64,000 nucleotides of DNA from Paenibacillus_V sp046244365 (GCF_046244365.1 NZ_CP176395.1:2914001-2978000); one strand, 5' to 3'. Counted from the stretch's first letter, positions 1 through 8,776 are shown. Notes: generated from the letters alone by a model not told the origin. Translations and numbers: made by a program.

Positions 1-5
1 TTATT

Positions 6-2447
6 TTGGGAATGAGCGTGTTCTTGCTCGCCATCTACTTCCTAGCGTTGTTCCAAATGAGGTCGCGGGAGCGTTCGTGGCTCTATTTCGGTCTTTTTTG
101 CCTGACGGGCAGCATCTATATATTCGGTCAAGGGGAGAAGCTTCTGCTGATGGCCATTCCCGGGCTTTCCTACGAATGGGTGACCAAAATCCAGTATAGC
201 GCAGGCGCGGTTTCTACCTATTTTATGCTCAGGTACACGCAGTTCGCTTTCTTGCAAATTTTTCATTCGGCTGTCAGAAGGGCGTCGGAGTGGCTGCTGG
301 TCGGCTGGATTACGCTGATTCTTGTAACGCCGGTGCAGATTTATTCCCAGCTTGATTTCATGTATTTTCTAGCCATGCTGATTTTGCTGTACCTGATCTA
401 TGTTCTGGCCCTTGGCGCCGCTAGAAGACTCGAGGGCTCCGGCTATATGATGGTAAGTGCGGCGGCTATTTTCACCTTGATGCTGCTGTTTTTACTCAGT
501 CTTATGGGCTTTCAGCTGCAGCCCTGGCTATTGCCTGCCGTGATGATGATCCTGCTGTTCTCGCAGGTTCTGCTTTTGTCCAAGCGGTTTACGAATGCTT
601 TCTCGACGGTGGAGCAATTGTCGGAGAGGCTCCTGTCCATGGATAAGGTAAAGGACGACTTCCTGGCGAACACGTCCCACGAGATGAGAACCCCGCTGCA
701 TGGCGTCATTAACATTGCGCAATCGCTGCTGGAAGGGGCGGCCGGCAGTTTGAACCCGAAGCAGGCGGAGAACATGAATCTGATCGTGGCGACCGGCAAG
801 CGAATGGCGAATCTGATCAACGATATCCTGGATTTGTCCAAACTAAAAAACGGCGACGTCGCATTGAACGTGAAACCTGTCGAGCTTCGCCCGTTAATTG
901 AAGTCATGTTTGAAATGTTTCGCGTTATCGCAGGCGGCAAACCCGTGCATTTCGTAAACCTGGTGGACAAAGACCATCCATACATAATGGCCGACGAAGA
1001 CAGGCTGACGCAAATTTTATACAATTTGATCGGCAACGCGCTGAAGTTTACGGAGAGCGGGGAGATTGCCGTTTCGGCCTCCCGGGTAGGCGATTGGCTG
1101 CATATTACCGTCACGGATTCGGGAATCGGCATTTCGCCCGACAAGCATAACGACATATTCGAATCGTTCGAGCAAGTGAACGGGGATATCGCTCGCAAGT
1201 ACGGAGGAACCGGTCTAGGACTCAGCATTACGAAACGGCTGGTCGAGCTTCACGGAGGAAGTATCGGCGTCGACTCGGAAGCCGGGAAGGGAGCTTCCTT
1301 CACCTTTACGATCCCTATTGCCGAACGTGCCGGAGAGAGGCTCGCGGAAGCCGGGAATTTGGAGACGCGGTTGTCGGAGTGGAGCGTACCGGGCAAAGCG
1401 GCTATGCCGGAACGGATTGAGCTTCAACGGCACGGGGCCTATACGATTCTAGTCGTCGATGACGATCCCGCCAACAGACAGGTTCTCGTTAATTTGCTGT
1501 CGGTAGACCATTATTCCGTGCTGGCCGTATCGGGTGGCGCAGAAGCGCTTCAGGAGCTCCACCGGAAGCCGGGAATCGATCTCGTTATTCTCGATCTTAT
1601 GATGCCGGGCATGTCCGGCTATGAGGTGTGCATGCTGATTCGCGAACGGTTTACGTTATCCGAGCTGCCGATCGTCATGCTGACCGCGAGAAACTGGCAT
1701 GACGATATGGTAGCGGGCTTTAAGGCGGGAGTTAACGATTTTCTAGGGAAACCGGTCGATGCGGGCGAATTGAAGGCGCGTATCCGTACGCTGCTTGAAA
1801 TGAAGCGTTCGGCGAGCGAGAGGATACGGCTGGAGATGGCGTTTCTCCAGGCGCAAATCAAGCCGCATTTTCTCTTTAATACCTTAAACACGATTATGGC
1901 CGTCAGTTATAAGGATGTTCAGAAGGCTCAGCATTTGCTTGGGGAGTTAAGCCATTATTTGCGCGGGAGCTTCGATTTTCAAAATCTGGAAAGGCTCATC
2001 CCGATTCAGCGCGAGCTGGAGCTGGTTGACTCCTACCTCTATATCGAACAAGCTCGTTTCGGCAGCCGGCTTCGTGTCGTTCGCAATATCGAGGAGCCTA
2101 TGCATATTTTGATCCCTCCGCTGACCATTCAGCCCATTGTGGAAAATGCGGTTCGCCACGGGGCGACGAAAAGGCAGGGCGGCGGTACCGTGACCATCTC
2201 CGTTCGTCAGACAGGCGGAGAAATTATCGTCGTTGTGGAAGATGACGGTCCCGGCATTACGGAGGAAACGATAGCGGACATCGAGAAAGGCGGCTCCACA
2301 AAAGGGGTCGGCCTGTCCAATATTCAAAAACGGCTGAGGTCCATGTACGGCAAAGGGCTGAATATCGAGAGCGCTCCGGAAAACGGGACGAAAATACAGT
2401 TTACAATAGAAAAGAGTGGATTGGATGCTGCGCGCCATCATTATTGA
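6..2447 (+). CDS. Hybrid sensor kinase with 7TM sensor, receiver and second LytS-type kinase module (5' partial)
   Basis: The reading frame is open to the window edge, so the true N-terminus is probably outside. Residues 1 to about 195 hold several hydrophobic helices resembling a 7TM-DISM sensor. A HisKA phospho-acceptor (SHEMRTPLHG, His225) and an HATPase domain with a GGTGLGLSI motif follow. Next is a receiver domain with Asp530 in VILDLMMPG. The C-terminus carries a second, LytS/YesM-like kinase module: His621 in QIKPHFLFNT, then an ATPase with PIVENAVRHG and GVGLSNIQKR. Two kinase modules around a receiver suggest an internal phosphorelay. The downstream regulator overlaps the 3' end, so the pair is co-expressed. 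The signal sensed is unknown. Confidence 0.9.
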   Translation: MGMSVFLLAIYFLALFQMRSRERSWLYFGLFCLTGSIYIFGQGEKLLLMAIPGLSYEWVTKIQYSAGAVSTYFMLRYTQFAFLQIFHSAVRRASEWLLVGWITLILVTPVQIYSQLDFMYFLAMLILLYLIYVLALGAARRLEGSGYMMVSAAAIFTLMLLFLLSLMGFQLQPWLLPAVMMILLFSQVLLLSKRFTNAFSTVEQLSERLLSMDKVKDDFLANTSHEMRTPLHGVINIAQSLLEGAAGSLNPKQAENMNLIVATGKRMANLINDILDLSKLKNGDVALNVKPVELRPLIEVMFEMFRVIAGGKPVHFVNLVDKDHPYIMADEDRLTQILYNLIGNALKFTESGEIAVSASRVGDWLHITVTDSGIGISPDKHNDIFESFEQVNGDIARKYGGTGLGLSITKRLVELHGGSIGVDSEAGKGASFTFTIPIAERAGERLAEAGNLETRLSEWSVPGKAAMPERIELQRHGAYTILVVDDDPANRQVLVNLLSVDHYSVLAVSGGAEALQELHRKPGIDLVILDLMMPGMSGYEVCMLIRERFTLSELPIVMLTARNWHDDMVAGFKAGVNDFLGKPVDAGELKARIRTLLEMKRSASERIRLEMAFLQAQIKPHFLFNTLNTIMAVSYKDVQKAQHLLGELSHYLRGSFDFQNLERLIPIQRELELVDSYLYIEQARFGSRLRVVRNIEEPMHILIPPLTIQPIVENAVRHGATKRQGGGTVTISVRQTGGEIIVVVEDDGPGITEETIADIEKGGSTKGVGLSNIQKRLRSMYGKGLNIESAPENGTKIQFTIEKSGLDAARHHY

Positions 2448-3588
2448 CGACGAAGAGCCGGCGATCGAGCTCATGCATACTTTGTTGTCCGTTTATGAAG
2501 AGATTGCAGTTGTGGGAATGTATACGTCGCCGGACGAGGCGCTCCGTCATGTTCATGAAAGCAAACCGGATGTGCTGTTCCTGGATATCGAGATGCCGGA
2601 GAGGAACGGGCTGGAGGCTGCGGAGCTATTCGGCGCCGCTTATCCGGGCATCGACATCGTATTCGCAACCGCGTATAACCAATACGCGACCGATGCATTC
2701 GAATTAAGCGCGATCGATTATATGATGAAGCCCGTCACACAAATGCGCCTGAACAAGACGGTTTCGCGCTTGCTGGCCAGAAGGAAGACGGCAGGCGAAA
2801 GCCTGGTGCCAGTTGGCTGGAAGAAGGAAGGAGACGCCGGGAAAGCGGAGGAGGGATTCATTTGTTTCGGTTCCTTCGCATGGAAGTCCGGGAATGAAGC
2901 GGAAGGAACCGTCAAGTGGAGAACGTCGAAGGAGCGGGAGCTATTCGCCTACTTGGTGCACAATCGAAACATCTACGTGCAGAAGGATAAAATCATCGAA
3001 GACCTCTGGGGAGACGTCACCCTGGAGCAGGCCAAAACCTTCTTGCATACGTGCGTGTACACGATCCGTAAAAAGCTTGACGGGAGCGGTCATGCCAGTG
3101 CCCTGGAATATAAAAACAACAGCTACCGGTTGAATACGTCGGGCATCGCTTGCGATGCCGAGCAGTACGAACGGTTTGCGGGCAGCGAGCCGGATGTCAC
3201 GGCGGCGAATATAGCGGAGGCGGAGCGGGCTGCGTCCCTATACAAAGGCGAATATATGGAGGGCTACGTTTGGGCGATGGATAAGCAGGAGGAGCTGAAG
3301 CTCGCTTACCTTCTTCTCATGAAAAAAATAGCCGCACATTACTTGTCCGTCGAGAAATTCCAAACCGCTCTGACTTTTTTGAGGCTTGTTTTGCAAAAGG
3401 AGCCGTTTCTCGACGATGCCAACGAAATGATGCTGGCTACCTATGCGCGCATGGGGGACCGCGTTTCCATGATCAAGCACTACGAGCAGTTCGCCAAGCT
3501 GTTGAACGAGGAATTAGGAATCGAGCCGCTCGAATCTACGGTGCGATTGGTGGACAGATTGATAGCGGGCGGCAAGGAAAGGGGATAA
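2425..3588 (+). CDS. Response regulator with winged-helix and BTAD (SARP-like) output
   Basis: An N-terminal receiver domain (LRAIIIDDEEPA; Asp54 in LFLDIEMP; a conserved Lys in MMKPV) is followed by an OmpR-like winged helix (about 165-240; KERELFAYLVHN and LWGD region) and a C-terminal bacterial transcriptional activator domain (about 250-380). This matches receiver plus SARP-type regulators seen beside 7TM hybrid kinases in Paenibacilli. The ATG at 2425 is preferred over the upstream GTG at 2416 because the receiver fold begins right after it. The start lies inside the kinase gene, indicating translational coupling. It is the probable phosphorylation target of the preceding kinase. Target genes are not evident. 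Confidence 0.9.
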   Translation: MLRAIIIDDEEPAIELMHTLLSVYEEIAVVGMYTSPDEALRHVHESKPDVLFLDIEMPERNGLEAAELFGAAYPGIDIVFATAYNQYATDAFELSAIDYMMKPVTQMRLNKTVSRLLARRKTAGESLVPVGWKKEGDAGKAEEGFICFGSFAWKSGNEAEGTVKWRTSKERELFAYLVHNRNIYVQKDKIIEDLWGDVTLEQAKTFLHTCVYTIRKKLDGSGHASALEYKNNSYRLNTSGIACDAEQYERFAGSEPDVTAANIAEAERAASLYKGEYMEGYVWAMDKQEELKLAYLLLMKKIAAHYLSVEKFQTALTFLRLVLQKEPFLDDANEMMLATYARMGDRVSMIKHYEQFAKLLNEELGIEPLESTVRLVDRLIAGGKERG

Positions 3589-3610
3589 CGATGGAATGGC
3601 GGAAAGGAGG

Positions 3611-3636
3611 GCTTCGGCAGTTGGCCGAAGCTTTTT
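3611..3636 (+). terminator. Rho-independent terminator after the two-component pair
   Basis: An 8-bp perfect stem GCTTCGGC / GCCGAAGC with a 5-nt loop is followed by five T residues, 22 bases after the regulator stop codon. Confidence 0.85.
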
Positions 3637-3739
3637 GATTTATCCGTTCATGTCTATATAAAAGTTTTTTAGGGCAGAAATGAACGATTTTCCATTTTGG
3701 GTTGTATATACAGTAGGAAATGAAAGAGAGGTGAAGGCA

Positions 3740-4324
3740 TTGTGGACAGATCATCGCTATTTGATTGAGGCTTGCAAACGGCGGGAGCCGGAGGCGATCG
3801 AAATCTTTTTCGACCGTTACCAGCAGCTCGTTTACCGTACCGCGCTTCTGCTGACCCGGAATCCCTCGCTTGCGGACGATGCGGTGCAGGATACGTTTCT
3901 GCGCGTTCTGGCTAAGCTCGACCGATACGATCCGGCGTTTCCTCTTGAAGCCTGGCTGTATCGGGTCAGTGTGAACGTAACCAAAAATTTGCTGCGGAAG
4001 CACAAAATCGTATCTTTTTTCAAAGGGGGCGGCGTGGCGCCGCAGGAGCAGCGCATACGGGGAAAAGATGAACCATCCTACGCCTTGCTCGCAAAGGAGC
4101 GCGACGATCAGCTGTGGGAGCGGGTTTTGGCGCTTCCTTACAAAAACCGGGTTGTCATCGTAATGAAATATTATCACAGCCTGAGCCAAGAGCAGATAGC
4201 CGAATCGCTTCGCATTCCGGTCGGTACGGTAAAATCAAGGCTCTTCCACGGATTGCGCAAGCTCAGGAAAGGCATGGAGACCAAAGATGCGTTAGATCGG
4301 GAGGCGCTGTTTCATTATGAATGA
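3740..4324 (+). CDS. ECF-type RNA polymerase sigma factor
   Basis: This is a sigma-70 family factor of extracytoplasmic-function type. Region 2 includes ADDAVQDTFLRVL and ends near WLYRVSVNVTKNLLRK. Region 4 is a helix-turn-helix with SLSQEQIAESLRIPVGTVKSRL. A TTG start at 3740 is chosen because AGAGGTG lies 6 bases upstream. The GTG at 3731 overlaps that site, and the ATG at 3680 would add a non-conserved extension. The following membrane protein starts 8 bases before this gene's stop, the usual sigma/anti-sigma arrangement. The protein probably directs RNA polymerase to a small envelope- or stress-related regulon, typically including its own operon. Confidence 0.9.
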   Translation: MWTDHRYLIEACKRREPEAIEIFFDRYQQLVYRTALLLTRNPSLADDAVQDTFLRVLAKLDRYDPAFPLEAWLYRVSVNVTKNLLRKHKIVSFFKGGGVAPQEQRIRGKDEPSYALLAKERDDQLWERVLALPYKNRVVIVMKYYHSLSQEQIAESLRIPVGTVKSRLFHGLRKLRKGMETKDALDREALFHYE

Positions 4325-5387
4325 GGAAAATGCGATAAGGCGGATCTTCGCGGAAACCGCGGAACGGTATGAAGTGTCATCGGGCGTCAAACTAAGATTG
4401 CTGAAAAGGGCTGCGGGCGAGGATGCTTGGTTGAAGCGCTCGAATGTCAGGCTCAAACGTTTCTCATATGCGGCTGTCAGCTTAACCTTACTCTTGCTGC
4501 TGGCGTCATTCGACTTCATCAATCCGGCCGTTTCGAGTGCGCTGGATCGTTTAGGAAGTCTGTTCGAAACGCGCGGCGACAAAGGATTAAAAGAAGCTTT
4601 TGCGGGCGGTTACACGGTAAATCTGAACGAAACCCGAACGGATCAAGGCATTGAAGTAAAGGTGACCGATTTTTATGCCGATGCGCTTCGGGTCTCATTC
4701 GGATTTGAAGTGAAGCTTGCTTCTGCGGTTGAAGACGGGGCCGTTACCCTCCGCACGCTGCGTATCGACAATTTCAAATACATGACGAAAGCGTGGGATG
4801 TCAGCCAGGCGGCGGCCGAACTTGTACGAGTAGATGATAATCTCTATGCCGGCACTAAGGAAATTTTGGGGTATCCCGTGAAAAATGTTTTGACGCGAGA
4901 GGATTTCGCATCGTTACCCGATTTGGACAATACGCGGCTCGTCATCCGTCAAATCGCGGGCGTTGCGGGCAATTGGTCATTCGATATTCCGCTCGATATG
5001 CGTAAGGTCAAAGCTTCGACAAGGTCGATTGCCGTAAACGACACGAAGCAAAGCCCCGAAGATAAAGTAACGCTCGAAGCGGTTACGTTTACGCCTAGCG
5101 GAACGGATGTCCGGTTCTCGGTAAGAAGCGAGGACATCGACATCGATCATACTGCGTATCTGCAAAAGCTGTACGCCGGGCTTACTGTTATGGAGTCCAC
5201 CGGACGTTCGCTGGCTCCGCTGCTTGAGAACGACTTGCCAAAAGGACAGTCCTATTGGAGTATCAATAACGGTGAGGTGCATGCGTACTTCGAACCGGTG
5301 AAACAGGTGCCGAAGAGTTTAACGGTAAAGCTGGACAGCCCGCTTAAAGCGGAATTCGAAGTCGACCTGCGCGGGAATGAGCGCTGA
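4317..5387 (+). CDS. Membrane anti-sigma-like protein (DUF4179/DUF5643 type)
   Basis: A cytoplasmic N-terminal segment of about 45 residues is followed by a single membrane helix (about residues 46-68, SYAAVSLTLLLLLASF). A large extracellular part follows, with a DUF4179-like core (about 80-200) and a beta-rich C-terminal region. This fits anti-sigma factors or sensor proteins encoded after ECF sigma genes in Paenibacillus. The 8-base overlap with the sigma gene implies coupled translation. The protein probably holds the sigma factor at the membrane until an external signal. The exact signal and release mechanism cannot be read from the sequence. Confidence 0.8.
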   Translation: MNEENAIRRIFAETAERYEVSSGVKLRLLKRAAGEDAWLKRSNVRLKRFSYAAVSLTLLLLLASFDFINPAVSSALDRLGSLFETRGDKGLKEAFAGGYTVNLNETRTDQGIEVKVTDFYADALRVSFGFEVKLASAVEDGAVTLRTLRIDNFKYMTKAWDVSQAAAELVRVDDNLYAGTKEILGYPVKNVLTREDFASLPDLDNTRLVIRQIAGVAGNWSFDIPLDMRKVKASTRSIAVNDTKQSPEDKVTLEAVTFTPSGTDVRFSVRSEDIDIDHTAYLQKLYAGLTVMESTGRSLAPLLENDLPKGQSYWSINNGEVHAYFEPVKQVPKSLTVKLDSPLKAEFEVDLRGNER

Positions 5388-5404
5388 AGATCCTGCCGCT
5401 TACC

Positions 5405-5433
5405 TTTACTTCCTCCCGCGGCTCCTATATAAT
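5405..5433 (+). promoter_or_regulatory. Putative sigma-A promoter before argS
   Basis: TTTACT and TATAAT are separated by 17 bases in the gap between the anti-sigma-like gene and argS. Confidence 0.5.
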
Positions 5434-5454
5434 ATATGTGCTGCAATCGTGAAG

Positions 5455-5478
5455 CACCCCAAGCGCGGGGTGTTTTAT
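5455..5478 (+). terminator. Hairpin with T-rich tail in the argS leader
   Basis: CACCCC / GGGGTG with a 6-nt loop is followed by TTTTATT. It lies downstream of the putative promoter and 79 bases before argS. It could end the upstream operon, or act as a short attenuator if the promoter at 5405-5433 is used. No T-box landmarks were recognised. Confidence 0.55.
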
Positions 5479-5556
5479 TGTATCGGCGGTTGATGCGATC
5501 GACAAGGTCGTTTTACATACAAAACTATAGACCACGAAACGGGGAACAAGCGCGTT

Positions 5557-7278
5557 ATGATCAATTTCAAACAAGTGATTGCGGAGCAATTGAAGCCTCA
5601 TATGGAAGGCGTAGAGCTGGATACGATCGTAGGGATGCTTGAATATCCGCCGAATTCCGAGATGGGAGATTTGTCGCTGCCGTGCTTCAAGCTAAGCAAG
5701 TCGATGCGGAAAGCGCCCGCGCAAATTGCGGATCAGCTGAAGGCCGCGTTTCCCGAGCATCCGGCCGTCGAACGGATCGAATCGGTATCCGGTTATTTTA
5801 ACGTGTACTATAACAAGGAGTTTTTCATGCGGGAGGTCGTGACGGAGGTTCTCGTCAAGGGTGACCGCTTTGGTGCGCAAAGCATCGGACAAGGCAAGAA
5901 AATCGTTATCGACTTCTCTTCGCCGAATATCGCCAAGCCTTTTCATATCGGGCATTTGCGCTCGACGATGATCGGAAATGCGCTGTACCGGATCTTCTCT
6001 TACCTCGGTTACGAGTGCGTCGGCGTTAACCATCTGGGCGATTGGGGAACGCAGTTCGGCAAGCTGATCGTCGCTTACAAGAGATGGGGCGGCGCAGAGG
6101 AAATCGAATCGAACGGCATTGAAGAGCTGCTTGCGCTGTACATCAAGTTCCACGAGGAAGCGGACAGCAAGCCGGAGCTGGAGGAAGAGGCACGCGGCTG
6201 GTTCGTCAAGCTGGAGCAAGGAGACGAGGAAGCACACAAGCTGTGGACTTGGTTCGTGGAAATCAGCCTGAAGGAATTCCAAAAGATTTACGATCTGCTT
6301 GGCGTCAGCTTCGATTCGTATGCGGGCGAAAGCTTCTATAACGATAAAATGTCGCCGGTCATTCAGGAGCTGAAGGATAAAAAGCTGCTTGAGGAAGACG
6401 ACGGCGCGCTGCTCGTCAGACTGGACGACTACAATATGCCTCCGGCGCTCATGGTGAAGAAGGACGGGGCTACGCTCTACCATACGCGCGACGTGACGGC
6501 GGCGATCTACCGGAAGCATACGTACGATTTCGAGAAAGCCATCTACATTACAAGCTATGCGCAAAACCTTCATTTCCAGCAATGGTTCAAAATCATCGAG
6601 CTGATGGGTTACGAGTGGGCGAAGGATCTTGTGCACGTGGCGTTCGGTCAAGTCAGCTTGGAGGGCGCTAGCTTATCTACCCGCAAGGGGAACGTGATCA
6701 AACTCGAGGAGCTGCTGCATAAGGCGATCGATAAAACGCGGGAAATTATCGCGGAGAAAAACCCCGATCTCGCGAACAAAGAAGAAGTGGCGCGTCAGGT
6801 CGGCGTGGGCGCGATCGTGTTCAACGATCTGAGCGCAAACCGGATCAAGGACGTCGTCTTCTCCTGGGAGGATGCGCTTAGCTTCGACGGCGAAACCGGG
6901 CCGTACGTCCAGTACGCACACGCACGCGCATGCAGCGTACTGCGCAAAGCGAACGGCAGCGCCAGCATCGAGCTGGGCTTTGACGGCGCCTCGTTCGACG
7001 CAGCGCTGTTGACGAATCCGGAGGCGGTCGAGCTTGCCCGTCAGCTGTATTTGTTCCCGGAACGCGTACAGCAGGCCATGGAGAAGCTGGAGCCTTCCAT
7101 CGTAACGCGCCATCTTGTCGATTTGGCGCAAAGCTTCAGCGGCTTCTACAGAAGCAGCATCATACTCGTCGAAGACGAGGCGGTGCGAAGCGCGCGTCTG
7201 GCGCTCCTCAAAAGCGTGCAAACGACGCTTAAAGCCGGACTGCGGCTGATCGGCCTCGAAGCGCCGGAGCAGATGTAA
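5557..7278 (+). CDS. argS: Arginyl-tRNA synthetase
   Basis: This is a class I aminoacyl-tRNA synthetase that charges tRNA-Arg in the cytoplasm. The 573-residue length is normal for bacterial ArgRS. It has the N-terminal Add-1 domain, then the HIGH signature at residues 130-133 (PFHIGHLRSTMIGN). The KMSKS equivalent is STRKGN at residues 374-379, the divergent form usual in ArgRS. The alpha-helical DALR anticodon-binding domain is at the C-terminus (from about residue 450). The gene stands alone, with a promoter and hairpin upstream and terminator-like hairpins downstream. Confidence 0.97.
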   Translation: MINFKQVIAEQLKPHMEGVELDTIVGMLEYPPNSEMGDLSLPCFKLSKSMRKAPAQIADQLKAAFPEHPAVERIESVSGYFNVYYNKEFFMREVVTEVLVKGDRFGAQSIGQGKKIVIDFSSPNIAKPFHIGHLRSTMIGNALYRIFSYLGYECVGVNHLGDWGTQFGKLIVAYKRWGGAEEIESNGIEELLALYIKFHEEADSKPELEEEARGWFVKLEQGDEEAHKLWTWFVEISLKEFQKIYDLLGVSFDSYAGESFYNDKMSPVIQELKDKKLLEEDDGALLVRLDDYNMPPALMVKKDGATLYHTRDVTAAIYRKHTYDFEKAIYITSYAQNLHFQQWFKIIELMGYEWAKDLVHVAFGQVSLEGASLSTRKGNVIKLEELLHKAIDKTREIIAEKNPDLANKEEVARQVGVGAIVFNDLSANRIKDVVFSWEDALSFDGETGPYVQYAHARACSVLRKANGSASIELGFDGASFDAALLTNPEAVELARQLYLFPERVQQAMEKLEPSIVTRHLVDLAQSFSGFYRSSIILVEDEAVRSARLALLKSVQTTLKAGLRLIGLEAPEQM

Positions 7279-7302
7279 GGGAAGGCTTGCAATCCTTAGT
7301 TT

Positions 7303-7333
7303 AGTGAATCTTGTTTCGCTAGGTTCACTTTTT
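7303..7333 (+). terminator. Possible terminator after argS
   Basis: AGTGAA and TTCACT form a short stem around an approximately 15-nt loop, followed by a T run. The stem is short, so the call is moderate. Confidence 0.5.
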
Positions 7334-7596
7334 GCTTCAGAGCATGCTTTCCATGGATCAAGTAACTGGAAAAACGCCAGTTACTTTCGTCAGATCGATC
7401 TGCCGTTTCGAACGAACTGGATTTTCTCCATCTGATTCTACCCACTACCTGCATAGATGGGGGAATTCACTAAATGAACTGTAGATTTTCCAGCTAGATG
7501 GCGCTTCGAAGCCTCTAGGAGCAACAAGAACAGCATGTTTTCCAGTTAGCGAATATGCGAAAACTGCCGTTTTTCTTTTGTATCAACTTTTACAAC
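7334..7596. other. Non-coding region with repeated ACTGGAAAA-type words
   Basis: No plausible gene was found. Short related words occur several times: GTAACTGGAAAAACG beside GCCAGTTAC (a local hairpin), GAACTGGATTTTCTCC, TTTTCCAGCTAG and TTTTCCAGTTAGCG. They occur in both orientations and may be remnants of an intergenic repeat family. Confidence 0.4.
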
Positions 7597-7642
7597 AAGA
7601 AGGATGCCTTGCTAAGCGATAGCTTAGCAAGGCATCCTTCTT
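7597..7642. terminator. Perfect 21-bp hairpin between convergent genes
   Basis: AAGAAGGATGCCTTGCTAAGC pairs perfectly with its complement across a GATA loop. The arms start with AAGAAGG and end with CCTTCTT. It sits between argS (plus) and yjdF (minus), so it is probably a bidirectional terminator. Confidence 0.75.
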
Positions 7643-7860
7643 TGCTGCTTACGGGCGACCTCAAAAAGCGGAGAAACGACCTCTAATGGACGGGGCGCTT
7701 TGCGTTCGCTTTTTTGCTGCGTACGAGCGACCTCAAAAAGCAGCGAAACGGCTTTAATGGACGGAGCGCTTTACTTTCGCTTTTTTGCCGCGCAGCGCCT
7801 CAAAAGTCGGCGAAACGACCTCTAACGTCCGCGGTGCTTCGCCTTCGCCTTTTGGCGTGC
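7643..7860 (-). repeat. Three tandem copies of the yjdF 3' end (about 73-bp period)
   Basis: Read on the minus strand, the last codons of yjdF (KKAKAKHRGR-like tail, stop) and the following AGGTCGTTTC sequence recur twice more downstream. The decayed tails read KKAKVKRSVH-stop and KKANAKRPVH-stop. Units share CTCAAAAAG, GCGAAACG and GGACGG..GCGCTTT blocks on the plus strand. They appear to be tandem duplications of a gene tail plus flank that have since diverged. Confidence 0.75.
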
Positions 7861-8232
7861 GATTTCCCGCTTGCGTTCCCGCAGGAGCTCCCGCTCTTCG
7901 CGGGTTTCGCTTTTGCGGATCCGCTTGCGGTGCTCGAGCTCGCTCTTGAGCGCTTCTTGCGCATACGTGGATACGCCGCTGCGAGCCATTTCGGCAGCCG
8001 CTTGGCGGGCCAAACGCTTCGAATTGATGCTACGGCGGGCCGTATCGGCATGCGCAACCGATTGGCTCGTCGCTTCGAGGCAATGCAGCATCTGGCGCTC
8101 CACAAACTCGAGCACCTCCGCGTCATGCGGCTCGGCCCCGAAAATATGACGGCACGCCCTCAGCTTTCCGTCCGCCTGCTCTTCCACGATGCCAACCCAA
8201 AAATCTCCTGCAAAGTATACGGTAAGCTTCAT
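7822..8232 (-). CDS. yjdF: YjdF family protein (DUF2992)
   Basis: This 136-residue protein starts MKLTVYFAGDFWVGIVEE, the hallmark start of the YjdF/DUF2992 family. It has a conserved HIFGAEPHDAEVLEFV segment and a highly charged, lysine/arginine-rich C-terminal helix (about 95-136) that may bind nucleic acid. In Bacillus the gene is controlled by the yjdF riboswitch, which senses azaaromatic compounds. The biochemical role of the protein is unknown. A GGAGGGG site lies just upstream of the ATG. The long structured leader agrees with riboswitch control. The 3' end is the source of the tandem repeat that follows it. Confidence 0.88.
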   Translation of the reverse strand: MKLTVYFAGDFWVGIVEEQADGKLRACRHIFGAEPHDAEVLEFVERQMLHCLEATSQSVAHADTARRSINSKRLARQAAAEMARSGVSTYAQEALKSELEHRKRIRKSETREERELLRERKREIARQKAKAKHRGR

Positions 8233-8352
8233 TGCAATCCCCTCCGTAATGAGTTACGGAGCGACGGACATCCCGAAGGGGGAAGGATATGACGCCGTCG
8301 CGGAGTTACGACGCAACCGGACTACCAACCGGACTGTGATTTTACGCTCGTC
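8233..8352 (-). promoter_or_regulatory. Candidate yjdF riboswitch leader
   Basis: About 120 bases of leader precede yjdF. They contain direct repeats GTCCGGTTG / GTCCGGTTGCG, pairable GCGTCG and CGACGGCGTC segments, and a terminal hairpin CTCCGTAACTCATTACGGAG whose right arm is the ribosome binding site (GGAGGGG). That layout fits translational control. The identification rests mainly on gene context plus this structure. I could not run an Rfam RF01764 covariance search. Confidence 0.65.
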
Positions 8353-8355
8353 ATG

Positions 8356-8385
8356 ATTATAGGAGGCGTCGCCGGTAGACGGCAA
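8356..8385 (-). promoter_or_regulatory. Promoter of the yjdF leader
   Basis: On the minus strand TTGCCG and TATAAT are 18 bases apart. Transcription would begin just upstream of the structured leader. Confidence 0.65.
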
Positions 8386-8515
8386 GGGATAGTTTGGATC
8401 GAAATCAAACATTCCTCGGCCGATCGAACGCCTAGGTTGAAACCGGTCGTTTCGGGAAATACTGTGTACAGGCGAAACGGGCAGCACGAAAAAAGGTGAC
8501 GAAGGAGGAGTTCCC

Positions 8516-8734
8516 ATGGCCAAAAGCGATGAGCTCGTCAAGTATATTACGCAGCAGGTTACCCGGTACTTGGATACGCCAAAGGAAATCCGCAAGCAAG
8601 TGAGGCTGGAGCAGCGGGTCGTCAAAGTGCAGGAAAGCTGGCAGCATCGGTGGTTCGGCATGCTGCCTTTTGCGATAAAGATGTGGGCGGACGGCAGACG
8701 AAAAAAGAAGGAAACCCCAACGCCGCGAGACTGA
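8516..8734 (+). CDS. yqzE: YqzE family protein
   Basis: This 72-residue protein has the YqzE pattern: an N-terminal DELVKYITQQVTRYLDTPKE segment, a charged middle, and the conserved HRWFGMLPFAIKMW motif near the C-terminus. A strong GAAGGAGGAG ribosome binding site is 7 bases upstream of the ATG. In Bacillus yqzE lies by the comG competence operon, but here it stands alone between divergent and convergent neighbours. The function of the family is unknown. Confidence 0.85.
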   Translation: MAKSDELVKYITQQVTRYLDTPKEIRKQVRLEQRVVKVQESWQHRWFGMLPFAIKMWADGRRKKKETPTPRD

Positions 8735-8776
8735 TGCGGCCGGAGTTTCCCCAATATAGGAGGAGAGGAGAAAAAC

